In this document: piece after piece, positions 34,202-43,558 of the stretch
Layout of the letters: the number at the start of each line of letters is the position of its first letter
How positions within the stretch are numbered: the stretch's first letter is position 1
Assembly (NCBI RefSeq): GCF_020035535.1
Contig: NZ_CP083349.1
Span: forward strand, 2,294,001-2,358,000
DNA: 64,000 nucleotides
Direction of reading: 5' to 3'
Source of the DNA: Ensifer adhaerens
GTDB lineage: Bacteria > Pseudomonadota > Alphaproteobacteria > Rhizobiales > Rhizobiaceae
Made by a program: the position numbers and the translations under genes
Notes under the pieces: generated by a model
What the model was told of the DNA's origin: nothing
The model's database searches: none
What the model saw: only the letters and a program-made list of their open reading frames with translations

Positions 34202-34764
34202 TCATCTCCGAGACCGAGCGGCTGCGAATCCGGACCTGGAAGGAAAGCGATCGCGATCTCTTCTTCGCGATCAACAGCGACCCCAGGGTCATGGAGTTCT
34301 TTCCCTTCCGCCGCAGCCGTGCGGAAGCCGACGCATTGTTCGACCGCGTCGGCCGCGGCATCGCCGAGACCGGCTTCGGCTTCTTCGCCGTGGCCTTGAA
34401 GGCCGAAGACCGGCCGATCGGCTTCTGCGGTCTGGCGCTGACGGATCTGGAACCGCACCTGCCCAACGGAACGGTCGAGATCGGCTGGCGACTGGCGACG
34501 CCCTATTGGGGCAAGGGCTATGTCACGGAAGCCGCATCCGCCCTGCTGCGCTACGGCTTCGAGGAAAAGGGGCTCGACGAAGTTGTCTCCTTCGCCGTCG
34601 CCGCCAACACCCGCTCGACGGCGGTGATGCAACGGATCGGCATGCACCGCGACGCCAGCCGTGATTTCGACCACCCCCGCGTCTCGGCCGACTACCCGAC
34701 GCTGGTGCGGCATGTGCTCTACGCGATCAGCGCCGCCGATTGGCGGGCGAAGGCCGAGAAATAG
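34198..34764 (+). CDS. GNAT family N-acetyltransferase (RimJ/RimL-like)
   Basis: A 188-residue acetyltransferase. It begins MIISETERLRIRTWKESDRDLFFAINSDPRVMEFFP, the RimJ/RimL type start, and has the acetyl-CoA binding region WRLATPYWGKGYVTEAASALLRYGFEE. It overlaps serB by four bases (ATGA), so it is co-translated. Substrate could be a ribosomal protein or a small amine; not determined. Confidence 0.9.
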   Translation: MIISETERLRIRTWKESDRDLFFAINSDPRVMEFFPFRRSRAEADALFDRVGRGIAETGFGFFAVALKAEDRPIGFCGLALTDLEPHLPNGTVEIGWRLATPYWGKGYVTEAASALLRYGFEEKGLDEVVSFAVAANTRSTAVMQRIGMHRDASRDFDHPRVSADYPTLVRHVLYAISAADWRAKAEK

Positions 34765-34773
34765 TCGGCCATA

Positions 34774-34932
34774 GCCCCTCACCGTCCTGCCGGACATCTC
34801 TCCCCACAAGCGGCACGAGAGACGCCAGTCGCAACGTGGTGCCCTATTCAACGTTGATAAGCGCCGTGCACTCACGCCATGGGTCCTTCTCCCCTCCTGC
34901 GGGGAGAAGGTGCCGGCAGGCGGATGAGGGGC
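34774..34932. repeat. RIME-type intergenic mosaic element
   Basis: Starts with GCCCCTCACCGTCCTGCCGG and CTCTCCCC, and ends with GGAGAAGGTGCCGGCAGGCG and GATGAGGGGC, giving inverted arms around about 90 bp of unrelated sequence. A further arm with CTCTCCCCGGAGGGGAGAG lies at 35065-35100. It fills most of the 369 bp between the acetyltransferase and the LysR gene. No gene is seen there. Confidence 0.75.
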
Positions 34933-35133
34933 GAACCCTCGCCGCGGGATAAGGGACAGCCCCGTTGCCGGGCATCGCCACGTCAGAACGCGCCTCCAAT
35001 TGTCATGCAACGATCCGGCAGGCTCCGCGCCCTCGGCACGTGGTGGCGTGCTGGCTCCTAGGCGCTCTCTCCCCGGAGGGGAGAGACGTCCGGCAGGACA
35101 GCGAAGGAAAAACCACAACGCCTCCACCGCAGC

Positions 35134-36036
35134 TCACCTTTCCTGCCCCGCCCCCGGGTAGCTCCGCTCGAGCCAGTCAACAAATGCCTTCGCCGCATCC
35201 GAAAGCGCATCGAAGCGCCGCGCCACGATGAAGAACGCGCCATAGGGCACGGAAATTTCGAAGGGCTGGATCAGCCGCCCGGCATCGATGTCATCGCGTG
35301 CATGGTCGCGGTCGATCAGGCCAATGCCGCTGCCCCTGAGCGTCGCCTGCAGCACCATCGAGCCATCGGCGAAGATGGCACCACGATCCAGCTGCACAGG
35401 CGCGGTACCGGCGGCCGCAAACCACTGCGCCCAGAGCTGTCGGTTATCCTCATGCAAGAGCGCGTGCTGCAGCAGGTCCTCGGGTCGATCGAGCGTCCGC
35501 CCGGCACTGGCGAGCGCCGGCGCCATCACCGGCACCATCTCGACCTTGGCGAGCAGGCGCGTCTCCACCCGCGGCCATGAGCGGGCGGCCAGGCTGTGGC
35601 GGATGGCGATATCGGCGTCACCGCTGCGAAACTCGGCCAGCCGAGGGTCCGCGTCGATCACCAGATCGATATCCGGATGCTGCTCCTGAAAGTCCTGCAG
35701 ATGCGGCACCAGCCAACACCCGGCAAGGGACGGTTCGGCGCTGACCTTCAGCGTCTGCGACAGCCGCCGCCCGGAGAGCGCGTCGAGGCTCTCGCCCACC
35801 ATATCGAAGGCCGCCGTCAACGTGCCGAGCAGCGCACGGCCGTCCGTCGTCAGCCGAACGCTGCGGTGGCGCCGCTCGAACAGCGGCCGGCCGATCAGCT
35901 CCTCGAGTTCGCGCACCTGCCGGCTGATCGCGGCCTGCGAGACGAAAAGCTCGGCAGCAGCCAGCGTGAAGCTCTCCAGCCGCCCGGCCGCCTCGAAACT
36001 CCGCAACGCCGTCAGAGGCAACCGTCCGCGCTTCAT
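35134..36036 (-). CDS. GcvA-like LysR family transcriptional regulator
   Basis: A 300-residue regulator beginning MKRGRLPLTALRSFEAAGRLESFTLAAAELFVSQAAISRQ, the GcvA subgroup signature (residues 1-60). The effector domain contains RSLVIDADPRLAEFRSGDADIAIRHS. The ATG at 36036 is used; the open frame continues upstream without a ribosome site. It is bordered by RIME elements on one side and intergenic DNA on the other, so its target is not adjacent. Confidence 0.9.
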   Translation of the reverse strand: MKRGRLPLTALRSFEAAGRLESFTLAAAELFVSQAAISRQVRELEELIGRPLFERRHRSVRLTTDGRALLGTLTAAFDMVGESLDALSGRRLSQTLKVSAEPSLAGCWLVPHLQDFQEQHPDIDLVIDADPRLAEFRSGDADIAIRHSLAARSWPRVETRLLAKVEMVPVMAPALASAGRTLDRPEDLLQHALLHEDNRQLWAQWFAAAGTAPVQLDRGAIFADGSMVLQATLRGSGIGLIDRDHARDDIDAGRLIQPFEISVPYGAFFIVARRFDALSDAAKAFVDWLERSYPGAGQER

Positions 36037-36232
36037 GCATAACCTCAAGTTATCCGAAGGCGACAGTAAACTCGTTTGAGGGCCGCGGGCAAGTGCGGTG
36101 AAATACTGAGGCATTCCGCCCTCGCATGAACCCAACGGTGGCGGAGAAGGTGCTTTAAAATCACACCGCCAGAGCGTCCCGCGTGCGTTCGTCCGAGCGC
36201 ATGACGCTCGCCCCACGAACGGAGGTCTGGCC

Positions 36233-36340
36233 ATGCTTGCTATCATCGAGATCCTGCTCGAAGCCCTGCGGCTGATGACCTTCCAGCCGGCACGAAAGTC
36301 CCGTTCATCCGCCCCCACAGCAGTCGGCGACGACCGCTGA
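36233..36340 (+). CDS. Small ORF with strong ribosome binding site
   Basis: A 35-residue ORF starting MLAIIEILLEALRLMTFQP, with a GGAGG site seven bases before the ATG. The N-terminal half is an amphipathic helix with a hydrophobic face (LAIIEILLEALRLM), the tail is Arg/Ser-rich. No family is recognised. The strong ribosome site argues for translation. It lies upstream of the RIME element at 36381. Confidence 0.4.
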   Translation: MLAIIEILLEALRLMTFQPARKSRSSAPTAVGDDR

Positions 36341-36380
36341 GAACTACCACGCTTTGCTCGCCACGCGGTGCCCGTAGCCG

Positions 36381-36580
36381 CCCCTCGCCCTCGCCCTCAC
36401 CCCGCAAGTGGGGAGAGGAAACGCGCTCCGCCGCAGGCGCTCGGCTGGCGGCACAGCCCGAGAAGTCACAGAGGGGCATATGGAGGCGCCGGGATGGGAT
36501 CGCCGCAATGTTGCGAGCGGACGCGACATGCCCCTTCTCCCCGCCTGCGGGCAGAAGGTCGCGGCAGCGGGATGAGGGGC
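36381..36580. repeat. RIME-type intergenic mosaic element
   Basis: Arms CCCCTCGCCCTCGCC with TGGGGAGAGG at the start, and CCTTCTCCCC with GGGCAGAAGG and GATGAGGGGC at the end, enclosing about 100 bp of a different sequence. Third copy of this arm type in the window. Together with the small ORF at 36233 it fills the 740 bp between the LysR and degP genes. Confidence 0.72.
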
Positions 36581-36777
36581 AGGCGCTTGCCTGCTCACGT
36601 TGGCAACAGACTATCAGCCGAGCGCACGCTTGAATCAAAACCTCAAGAAGCGGATTCAGCCTGCCAGCCCACTGCCCGACACCCTTGAAAAGACTCGCTC
36701 AATTGCCTTCGGCTGAAACAACGTCGCGGCATCGATCCGATGCCGCGACCGCAAAACCCGCAAAGGCGCAACGCGCC

Positions 36778-38304
36778 CTACTCTACCCGCACCGTGACGA
36801 AGCGCAGTTCGCCAGTCTTGTTGGAGAGCATCAGGAGCGCGTTGTGCCGACCGTCCGACTTCAGCTCCTCGACACGATCGGCAACGTCACCGGGCGTGTC
36901 CATCGCCTCCTGGCCGACTTCGACGATCACGTCGCCCGGCTCGACACGGCGTTCCGCAGCGGCAGAATTCGGCGAGACCTCGGTGATCACAACGCCGTCC
37001 ACGTCGTCGGCAATGCCGTACTTCTTGCGCGTCTCTTCGTTGAGCGTCGCAAGCTTCATGCCGAGCACGACATCGGTCGCGGGCAGCGGCGCGGCTTCGG
37101 GCTTGTCCGGCTTCTGCGTCTCGTCATTGGATGTCGCCGCCGGTGCGCTGGCGACATCGGCGCCATCTTCGAGGCGGCCGAGCGTCACCTTGACCGTCTG
37201 CTCCTTGCCATCGCGGACCACCACCACGTCGACCGCCTTGCCGACGGGGCTTTCGGCAACGGCGCGCGGCAGGTCACGCATCTCGGTGACGTCGCGGCCG
37301 TCGAACTTGACGATGACGTCACCCGCCCTGATCTCGCCGTTCGCGATCGGTCCGCCCTCGATGATGCCGGAGACGAGCGCACCGTGCGGCGTCGCCATCT
37401 TCAGGCTTTCGGCGATATCGTCGGTCACCGGCTGGATACGCACGCCAAGCCAGCCGCGCCGGGTCTCGCCGAAATCCTTGAGCTGCAGCACGACATTGGC
37501 GGCAAGCTCCGTCGGAACCGAGAAGCCGATGCCGATCGAGCCGCCGGAGGGCGAGATGATCGCCGTATTGATGCCGATCACTTCACCGGCCATGTTGAAG
37601 AGCGGTCCGCCGGAATTGCCGCGGTTGATCGCCGCGTCGGTCTGGATGAAATTGTCATAGGGGCCGGCATTGATGTTGCGGCCACGTGCCGAAATGATGC
37701 CGACGGAAACCGAGCCGCCGAGGCCGAAGGGATTGCCGATCGCCATCACCCAGTCGCCGATGCGCATCTTGCGGGAATCGCCGAAAGGCACGGCTTTCAG
37801 CGGCGCCTTCGGCTCCACCTTCAGGACCGCGAGATCGGTCTTGGTGTCCTTGCCGACAAGCTTGGCCTTCAGCTTGCTGCCATTGGCGAAGTTGATCTCG
37901 ATGTCGTCGGCGCCTTCGATCACGTGGTTGTTGGTGACGATGAAGCCTGAGGGGTCGATGACGAACCCGGAGCCGAGCGAATCGACCGTGCGTTGGCGGC
38001 TGCCGCCCTGGCCACCCTGCCCTTTGAAGAATTCGTCGAAATAGGGCTGGTAGGGCGAGCCCTCCGGCACCTGCGGCGCCGGCGCATTGTCGTCGTTCTT
38101 GACCTTCTGCGAGGTCGCGATGTTGACAACGGCGTCCAACAGTCCGGCCGCGAGATCGGCAACGGAAGCAGGGCCGTTGGTCGGCGGGCGGATGGCCGTG
38201 TTCTGGGCGAGCGCGGTGGAGCTAAAGGCCAGCGCGCTTGCGAGCGCCAGAACGCCCAAGGCGGTGCCAAGCGAGTGCGCTCGGGATTTCGTTCGCGTGG
38301 ACAA
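36778..38304 (-). CDS. degP: Periplasmic serine protease/chaperone DegP (Do family)
   Basis: A 508-residue HtrA/Do protease. Signal peptide ends near residue 33 (AQNTAI follows). Trypsin-like domain with catalytic His127 (NNHV), Asp157 (TDLAV) and Ser231 (GNSGGP). Two PDZ domains follow, about 285-370 and 400-500. It degrades misfolded envelope proteins; its activity is switched by temperature and PDZ occupancy in relatives. A TTG at 38304 is the best start (GGAG ten bases upstream). It ends the minus-strand group that begins with hflK, which fits membrane/envelope quality control. The 306 bp upstream hold no gene. Confidence 0.95.
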   Translation of the reverse strand: MSTRTKSRAHSLGTALGVLALASALAFSSTALAQNTAIRPPTNGPASVADLAAGLLDAVVNIATSQKVKNDDNAPAPQVPEGSPYQPYFDEFFKGQGGQGGSRQRTVDSLGSGFVIDPSGFIVTNNHVIEGADDIEINFANGSKLKAKLVGKDTKTDLAVLKVEPKAPLKAVPFGDSRKMRIGDWVMAIGNPFGLGGSVSVGIISARGRNINAGPYDNFIQTDAAINRGNSGGPLFNMAGEVIGINTAIISPSGGSIGIGFSVPTELAANVVLQLKDFGETRRGWLGVRIQPVTDDIAESLKMATPHGALVSGIIEGGPIANGEIRAGDVIVKFDGRDVTEMRDLPRAVAESPVGKAVDVVVVRDGKEQTVKVTLGRLEDGADVASAPAATSNDETQKPDKPEAAPLPATDVVLGMKLATLNEETRKKYGIADDVDGVVITEVSPNSAAAERRVEPGDVIVEVGQEAMDTPGDVADRVEELKSDGRHNALLMLSNKTGELRFVTVRVE

Positions 38305-38610
38305 GTCGCTTAAGCTCCTCTGGCTTTTCGATGGTCGGCCACTTCCTTAGGCCTCCCACCTCTCCTGCCTATGCGCCGAGGCGTCATAGTACTTTGATTC
38401 TTCGCATAATTTCGCGTCGACCGGAACCGGCAACAGCGCTTATGCAGTCAGAACCGTCACCGCAATCCGCAAACCGCGTGGCTTGCGATTTTCACCTGAA
38501 GATAAGGCGGAATTCGGAAGCGTCCACACACGATTTCCTGATCCCCGCGCAGATGACTGCTGGAGGTCAAGAGGTCCCGGCTGCGCGTTCTTGGAAGGAG
38601 GCGCGACGTG
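38305..38610. other. Intergenic region upstream of degP, 306 bp
   Basis: Between the ACT-domain gene and degP, both on the minus strand. It carries no gene but must contain at least part of the degP promoter region. An A/T-rich segment near 38390-38410 is the best candidate, but no clear sigma element was found. Confidence 0.4.
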
Positions 38611-38997
38611 TCAGGTCGTCAGGTCGTGCCCGTGGTCTTTCAGAGCCTGCACCGCCTTGTCGAGATCGGAACCGGCGACGAAGATATAGTCGGTGCTGAA
38701 GGTCGAATTGGCGAAGACGCCCACGCCGGCGGCCGAAAGCGGCCGGAGCACGGACGAGAGCACGCCCGGCACGTCAAAGGCAAAGTGCTGCTCGACGCGG
38801 AAGCAGCGCCAGCCGAGCGAGCTCTGGACGCTGGAAGGCACGCGGGCGGCTCGGCAGACCAGCGTCATCTCCTCGCGGGAGCTCGACACGGTCCAGAAGC
38901 CTGGCCCCGGCAACCATTCCGGTATGCTGGAACCGATATTGAGGCGGGTGATGGCGTATTCGGCATCGACCAGCCGGATCAGCAGTTTATGTGGCAT
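38611..38997 (-). CDS. ACT domain-containing protein
   Basis: A 128-residue protein with an N-terminal segment (MPHKLLIRLVDAEYAITRLN) and a C-terminal ACT domain around residues 65-120 (FRVEQHFAFDVPGVLSSVLRPLSAAGVGVFANSTFSTDYIFV). ACT domains bind amino acids for allosteric control. It follows DUF2065 with six bases between, and may be co-transcribed with hflKC. The ligand is unknown. Confidence 0.85.
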   Translation of the reverse strand: MPHKLLIRLVDAEYAITRLNIGSSIPEWLPGPGFWTVSSSREEMTLVCRAARVPSSVQSSLGWRCFRVEQHFAFDVPGVLSSVLRPLSAAGVGVFANSTFSTDYIFVAGSDLDKAVQALKDHGHDLTT

Positions 38998-39003
38998 TTC
39001 GCA

Positions 39004-39189
39004 TTATCCTCGAAGCAACCATACAAGTCCGACCCCGGCAGCCACGGAAACGAGCCCCGCCAGTCGAAGCTGATGTTCGGGGACATACGGCAAACGCTTC
39101 GCCATTTCCACCAAAACCAAAGGGGCCAGTGCGTACACCAGCCCCTCGATGATCAGGAAGAAAGCGATTCCCGTCAGGAAATCCGACAT
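39004..39189 (-). CDS. DUF2065 family small membrane protein
   Basis: A 61-residue protein with two helices, MSDFLTGIAFFLIIEGLVYALAPLVLV and LAGLVSVAAGVGLVWLLRG. It belongs to the DUF2065 family, which is usually placed between hflC and degP in alphaproteobacteria, as here. It lies seven bases after hflC and is probably part of the same transcript. It may work in the HflKC-FtsH complex or in membrane quality control; this is inference from conserved location. Confidence 0.85.
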   Translation of the reverse strand: MSDFLTGIAFFLIIEGLVYALAPLVLVEMAKRLPYVPEHQLRLAGLVSVAAGVGLVWLLRG

Positions 39190-39196
39190 CGCTCGC

Positions 39197-40120
39197 CTAG
39201 TTCCCGGTGGTTGGCTGCGGCGCCGGACCAGCCGGTGCAGTACCTTCGGAATCGTTGAAGTAACGGAAGAATTCCGAATGGGGCGAAAGCACCAGCGTCG
39301 TATCCGGGCTCGCGATCGACTGGGTATAAGCCGTCATCGAGCGGTAGAATTCGAAGAACTTCGGATCGCGCGCAAAAGCGTCGGCAAAGGTCTTCGTCCG
39401 TTCGGCTTCGCCCTCACCGCGCAGAATTTCCGAATCGCGCTGGGCGTCGGCGACGATCTCGACGACCTGACGGTCGGCGATAGCGCGACGGCGCTGGCCC
39501 TCTTCGTTACCGCGAGCGCGGATCAGTTCGGCTTCTGCCAGACGCTCGGCCTTCATGCGGTCGTAGGTCTGCTGCGAGACTTCCTGCGTCAGGTCGGTGC
39601 GGCGGATGCGAACATCCTCGATGTTGAGGCCGAGCGACTCGGCATCGCCTTTGAGGTCGGCGCGAACTTCACGCATCATCGATGCGCGCTCGTCCGAAAG
39701 CGCTGCCTCGAAACCACGCAGACCGTAGACGCGACGCAGCGAAGCGTCGAGACGGGTCCTCAGACGCGACTCCGCAGCATCGCGATCGCCCGATACGGTT
39801 TCACGGAAGCGGCGAGGATCGGCGATCTTGTAGACGACGAAGGCATCGACTTCATAGAACTTGCCGCCCGAAACCTGGACGCGGATGTTGTCGAGATCGA
39901 AGCGCAGCGCCTGGTCTTCGACATACTGGACACGGTCGGCGTCCATGAAGGCGAAGGGCAGCTTGAAGTAGAGACCCGGCTGGCTCTTGACGTCCTTGAT
40001 CTGACCGAAGCGCACGACGATCGCCTGCTGGCGTTCGTTGACGACGAAGACCGAGGAATAGATGCCGACGAAGACGACGGCGAGCAGGATCAGGATGACG
40101 GAGGTACGATTGTTGATCAC
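39197..40120 (-). CDS. hflC: HflC membrane protease modulator
   Basis: A 307-residue SPFH/band 7 protein with an N-terminal membrane anchor (SVILILLAVVFVGIYSSVFVV, residues about 7-27) and the band 7 domain in the periplasm. The part with RSMTAYTQSIASPDTTLVLSPHSEFFRYF near the end matches HflC. It forms a cage with HflK around FtsH, limiting proteolysis of membrane proteins. Start overlaps the hflK stop by four bases. Confidence 0.96.
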   Translation of the reverse strand: MINNRTSVILILLAVVFVGIYSSVFVVNERQQAIVVRFGQIKDVKSQPGLYFKLPFAFMDADRVQYVEDQALRFDLDNIRVQVSGGKFYEVDAFVVYKIADPRRFRETVSGDRDAAESRLRTRLDASLRRVYGLRGFEAALSDERASMMREVRADLKGDAESLGLNIEDVRIRRTDLTQEVSQQTYDRMKAERLAEAELIRARGNEEGQRRRAIADRQVVEIVADAQRDSEILRGEGEAERTKTFADAFARDPKFFEFYRSMTAYTQSIASPDTTLVLSPHSEFFRYFNDSEGTAPAGPAPQPTTGN

Positions 40121-41229
40121 TGGCCTGCTCCCGATGCTGCTGCTGCTCCCGACTGGAGAGGCCTGCCGATTTCATTCAGCGGCAGATAGGGCAGAACGCC
40201 CTGCCCGTTCTTCTCGTCGAGGATCACCTTCTTCGACTTGCCGAGAACGCCCTGCATCGTTTCGAGATAGAGGCGCTTGCGGGTCACTTCCGGCGCCTTG
40301 GAATATTCGTCGTAAACCGAGATGAAGCGCTGCGCTTCGCCCTGTGCTTCCTTGACGACACGGTCCTTGTAGGCGGCCGCTTCTTCGCGGATCTGCGCAC
40401 CCTGACCGCGTGCCTTGCCCAGTACCTGGTTGGCATACTGGTTGGCTTCTTCGACGAAGCGGTCTTCGTCCTGCTCGGCACGCTGCACTTCGTCGAACGC
40501 ATCGGCCACTTCGCGCGGCGGTGCTGCGTCTTCGATCGCGACCGTGTTGACGGAAACGCCGGCACCGTAAGTGTCCATCGTCGCCTGGATCGTGCTCTTC
40601 ACGTCGGCAGCGATCGCCTGACGATTGTCACGGAAGATGTCCTGTGCCGGACGGCGACCAACCACTTCGCGCATGGCGCTTTCAGAAACCTGCTGCAGCG
40701 TGTCGGAAGGGTTCTCGACATTGAACAGGTAGGCCTTGGGATCGGTGACCGAGTAGAGCACCGAAAACTGCACGTTGACGATGTTCTGGTCGCCGGTCAG
40801 CATCAGGCCGGAATTCGCCTGGCCGCTCGAGCGCCCACCGATATTCTGCTGCTGCTCCGTGATCTTGACGAATTCGACGGTCTCGAACGGCCAGAAATGA
40901 TAATGCAGGCCGGGCATCGAGATCTCGTCCTTCGGCTTGCCGAAGCGCATCTCGACGCCACGCTCGTCCGGCTGGACGGTGTAGATCGAGTTGATCAGGA
41001 TGAAGCCGACGATCAGCAGACCGACAATGGCGAAAACGCCGCCGTTGAAACCGCCGGGAACGACGTTCTTAAGCTGGTCCTGGCCACGGCGAATGATCTC
41101 TTCCAGATCCGGCGGGCCGCCCTTGCCGCCACGCGGCCGGTTTGGCCCCTGGCCCCAGGGCCCCCCCTGATTGCCGCCGCCACCGCCGCCCCATGGGCCG
41201 CCGCCGCCATTCTGATTGCTCCAGGGCAT
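40117..41229 (-). CDS. hflK: HflK membrane protease modulator
   Basis: A 370-residue SPFH protein. It opens with a Gly/Asn/Pro-rich cytoplasmic segment MPWSNQNGGGGPWGGGGGG, then a transmembrane helix (GGVFAIVGLLIVGFILINS, about residues 59-77) and the band 7 domain with FWPFETVEFVKITEQQQN. The partner of HflC. The ATG at 41229 is used. A 155-bp gap separates it from folA; the promoter for the hflKC group probably sits there. Confidence 0.96.
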   Translation of the reverse strand: MPWSNQNGGGGPWGGGGGGNQGGPWGQGPNRPRGGKGGPPDLEEIIRRGQDQLKNVVPGGFNGGVFAIVGLLIVGFILINSIYTVQPDERGVEMRFGKPKDEISMPGLHYHFWPFETVEFVKITEQQQNIGGRSSGQANSGLMLTGDQNIVNVQFSVLYSVTDPKAYLFNVENPSDTLQQVSESAMREVVGRRPAQDIFRDNRQAIAADVKSTIQATMDTYGAGVSVNTVAIEDAAPPREVADAFDEVQRAEQDEDRFVEEANQYANQVLGKARGQGAQIREEAAAYKDRVVKEAQGEAQRFISVYDEYSKAPEVTRKRLYLETMQGVLGKSKKVILDEKNGQGVLPYLPLNEIGRPLQSGAAAASGAGQ

Positions 41230-41384
41230 CAAAACCTCTCTATTGAAACTTCCCACGCCAAACAGCCGCGCCACCGCACGGTCGTTTATGATGTGAAACC
41301 GTTATAGGTATCACCTGCACCGCTTTCAACGCGGTAGGCCCGAGTTCACCGTAAATGGTTCAAAATAGTTGACGATCCGGCGCG

Positions 41385-41921
41385 TCAGGCTGTCGCACGC
41401 CGCCGCCAGGTGACGAAATGCATGGCGTGGCTGTCTTTTTCGCCCTGCGGCAGATCCTCTTCGAACACCTTCTGGAAGACTTGCGGGTCGATATCGGGGA
41501 AGCGCGTGTCACCATCGACCTCGGCCTGGACCTCGGTCACGTGCAGAATGTCGGCCAGCGCAATCGACTGGCGGTAGATCTCGCCGCCGCCAATGACGCA
41601 GATCTCATCCACGCCCGTCGCCTCAGCCTCGCGGCGGGCAAATGCGATCGCCGCATCGAGCGACGGCACGACCTCAGCGCCCTCAGCGGCAAATTCCGCA
41701 TTGCGAGTGACGACGATATTGGCGCGACCGGGCAGCGGACGGCCGAGCGAGGCCCAGGTCTTGCGCCCCATGATCACCGGCTTGCCGATCGTCAGCGCCT
41801 TGAAACGCTTGAGATCGGTCGAAAGGCGCCACGGCAGATCGCCGTCACGGCCGATGACGCCGTTGGCGGCGACTGCGACGACAATCGATATCTTCGGATG
41901 GGTGCTCTTCGTCTCGGTCAT
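41385..41921 (-). CDS. folA: Dihydrofolate reductase
   Basis: A 178-residue DHFR. Characteristic segments: ISIVVAVAANGVIGRDGDLPWRLSTDLKRF (active site with Asp), PVIMGRKTWASLGRPLPGR and VIGGGEIYRQSIALAD. It regenerates tetrahydrofolate after thymidylate synthase. The ATG at 41921 sits 10 bp after the GST gene stop; thyA lies upstream, so thyA-GST-folA form a likely transcript, a common rhizobial order. No unusual residues. Confidence 0.96.
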   Translation of the reverse strand: MTETKSTHPKISIVVAVAANGVIGRDGDLPWRLSTDLKRFKALTIGKPVIMGRKTWASLGRPLPGRANIVVTRNAEFAAEGAEVVPSLDAAIAFARREAEATGVDEICVIGGGEIYRQSIALADILHVTEVQAEVDGDTRFPDIDPQVFQKVFEEDLPQGEKDSHAMHFVTWRRRATA

Positions 41922-41931
41922 GGAAGCCTTT

Positions 41932-42537
41932 TCAGTCGTGGAAACCTTGCGGTTTGCTGTCGATTTCCCTTGCCCGATCATGGGCCGGCCGGTCCGTTAC
42001 CACGCGGATGTAGCGATCGATCACCGAGCTCTCCGGCAGGATCTTGCGCATCCATTGCAGCGCGCTGGCAAGCAGCAGGTCGGCCGCGCAGATCGTCTCG
42101 CCGAGCAGATAGGTCTGGCGGGTGAGCACGTTGATCACATGCGCGCACATTTCGCTATAAAGCTGCGCCTGCGCCGGATTGTTGATGGTGGCACCGGAGA
42201 TATGGGCGAACGCCGTCGGCTCGATCACCCCTGCATAATAGGCAAGCCAGGAAAGATAGGCGCCGCGTTCCTTGTGGCCCGGAGGGCGGCCGAGGCTGCA
42301 ATCGGGATGGAGATCGGTGAGATACTGCACGACCGCCACCGTTTCCCAGATCACCGCGCCATTGTGCAGCAGCGCCGGCACCTGTTTGTGCGGATGCGGG
42401 TTGTCATCGTCGGGGGCGCCTGAGCCGTCCCGACGGCGGATCGAGACATAACGGATCTCGTATTCGGCGCCCAGCTCCTCAAGCAGCCAGACGATGCGAG
42501 ACGACCGCGACAAGGGCGCATGGATCAATGTGAGCAT
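41932..42537 (-). CDS. Glutathione S-transferase family protein
   Basis: A 201-residue GST. The N-terminal thioredoxin-like domain has LTLIHAPLSRSSRIVWLLEELGAEYEIRYVSI and VPALLHNGAVIWETVAVVQYL (glutathione-binding loop). The C-terminal helical domain carries LGETICAADLLLASALQWM, the N-capping box. Two adjacent ATG codons occur (42540 and 42537); the second has better spacing from GGGAGG. It lies between thyA and folA, though its link to folate metabolism is not apparent. Confidence 0.9.
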   Translation of the reverse strand: MLTLIHAPLSRSSRIVWLLEELGAEYEIRYVSIRRRDGSGAPDDDNPHPHKQVPALLHNGAVIWETVAVVQYLTDLHPDCSLGRPPGHKERGAYLSWLAYYAGVIEPTAFAHISGATINNPAQAQLYSEMCAHVINVLTRQTYLLGETICAADLLLASALQWMRKILPESSVIDRYIRVVTDRPAHDRAREIDSKPQGFHD

Positions 42538-42667
42538 CATACCTCCCTGGAGGACAAACCCTCCCCGGTCCCTGCCCGTTGCAACCCTGGCAGTCAGCCT
42601 TGCGGCAGCACCAGCAGAACCTCGGCGACGGCATCTTCCGGCAGACGATACCCGCCTCGTCCGGTGC

Positions 42668-43462
42668 CTAGACGGCGATCGGCGCCTTGATGGTTGAATC
42701 AGCTTCGTAGCCAACGAGCGTAAAGTCTTCGAAGCGGAAAGAAAACAGGTCCTTCACGTCAGGATTGATTTCCATTCGCGGCAGCCCCTTCGGCGTGCGG
42801 GTCAGCTGCAACCGGGCCTGGTCGAAATGATTGTGATAGATATGCGCGTCGCCGAGCGTGTGCACGAAATCACCGAGCTTGAGGCCGGCCACCTGCGCCA
42901 CCATCATCGTCAAAAGCGCGTAGGACGCGATGTTGAATGGCACGCCGAGAAAGATATCGGCGGAGCGCTGGTAAAGCTGGCAGGAGAGCTTGCCGTCCGC
43001 CACGTAGAACTGAAACAGGCAGTGGCATGGCGGCAGCGCCATCTCGTCCACCAGCGCCGGGTTCCAGGCCGAAACGATGTGACGGCGCGAATTCGGGTTG
43101 GTCTTGAGGCTTTCGACGAGGCCGGCGATCTGGTCGATATGGCGTCCGTCCGGCGCCGGCCAGGAGCGCCACTGATAGCCGTAGACCGGGCCGAGGTCAC
43201 CATTCTCGTCGGCCCACTCGTCCCAGATGGTGACGCCGTTTTCCTTGAGGTAGCGGATATTGGTATCGCCCTTCATGAACCACAGCAGCTCATGGATGAT
43301 CGAGCGCAGGTGCAGCTTCTTCGTCGTCAGCACCGGGAAGCCCTCGAAGAGATCGAAGCGCATCTGGTGGCCGAAGACCGAGCGCGTGCCCGTTCCCGTC
43401 CGGTCGCCCCGGTCGGTTCCGTTGGTCATCACATGGTCGAGAAGGTCGAGATATTGCTGCAT
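42668..43462 (-). CDS. thyA: Thymidylate synthase
   Basis: A 264-residue ThyA, the same length as the Escherichia coli enzyme. Catalytic Cys146 is in [11 protein letters not shown], with arginines of RSADIFLG and the dUMP-binding motif [21 protein letters not shown] split over residues 160-180. Converts dUMP to dTMP using methylene-THF. First of the thyA-GST-folA group, ending 127 bp before the GST start. The upstream DUF2853 gene is close on the same strand. Confidence 0.97.
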   Translation of the reverse strand: MQQYLDLLDHVMTNGTDRGDRTGTGTRSVFGHQMRFDLFEGFPVLTTKKLHLRSIIHELLWFMKGDTNIRYLKENGVTIWDEWADENGDLGPVYGYQWRSWPAPDGRHIDQIAGLVESLKTNPNSRRHIVSAWNPALVDEMALPPCHCLFQFYVADGKLSCQLYQRSADIFLGVPFNIASYALLTMMVAQVAGLKLGDFVHTLGDAHIYHNHFDQARLQLTRTPKGLPRMEINPDVKDLFSFRFEDFTLVGYEADSTIKAPIAV

Positions 43463-43558
43463 GGTCTGGCGCCGCCGATTCGTAATGACCCAAATTTAGG
43501 ACGAAGCCGGCGGCGAACCAATGACCTCCGGGTGATTATCCCGGATAAATCGGCGCAG

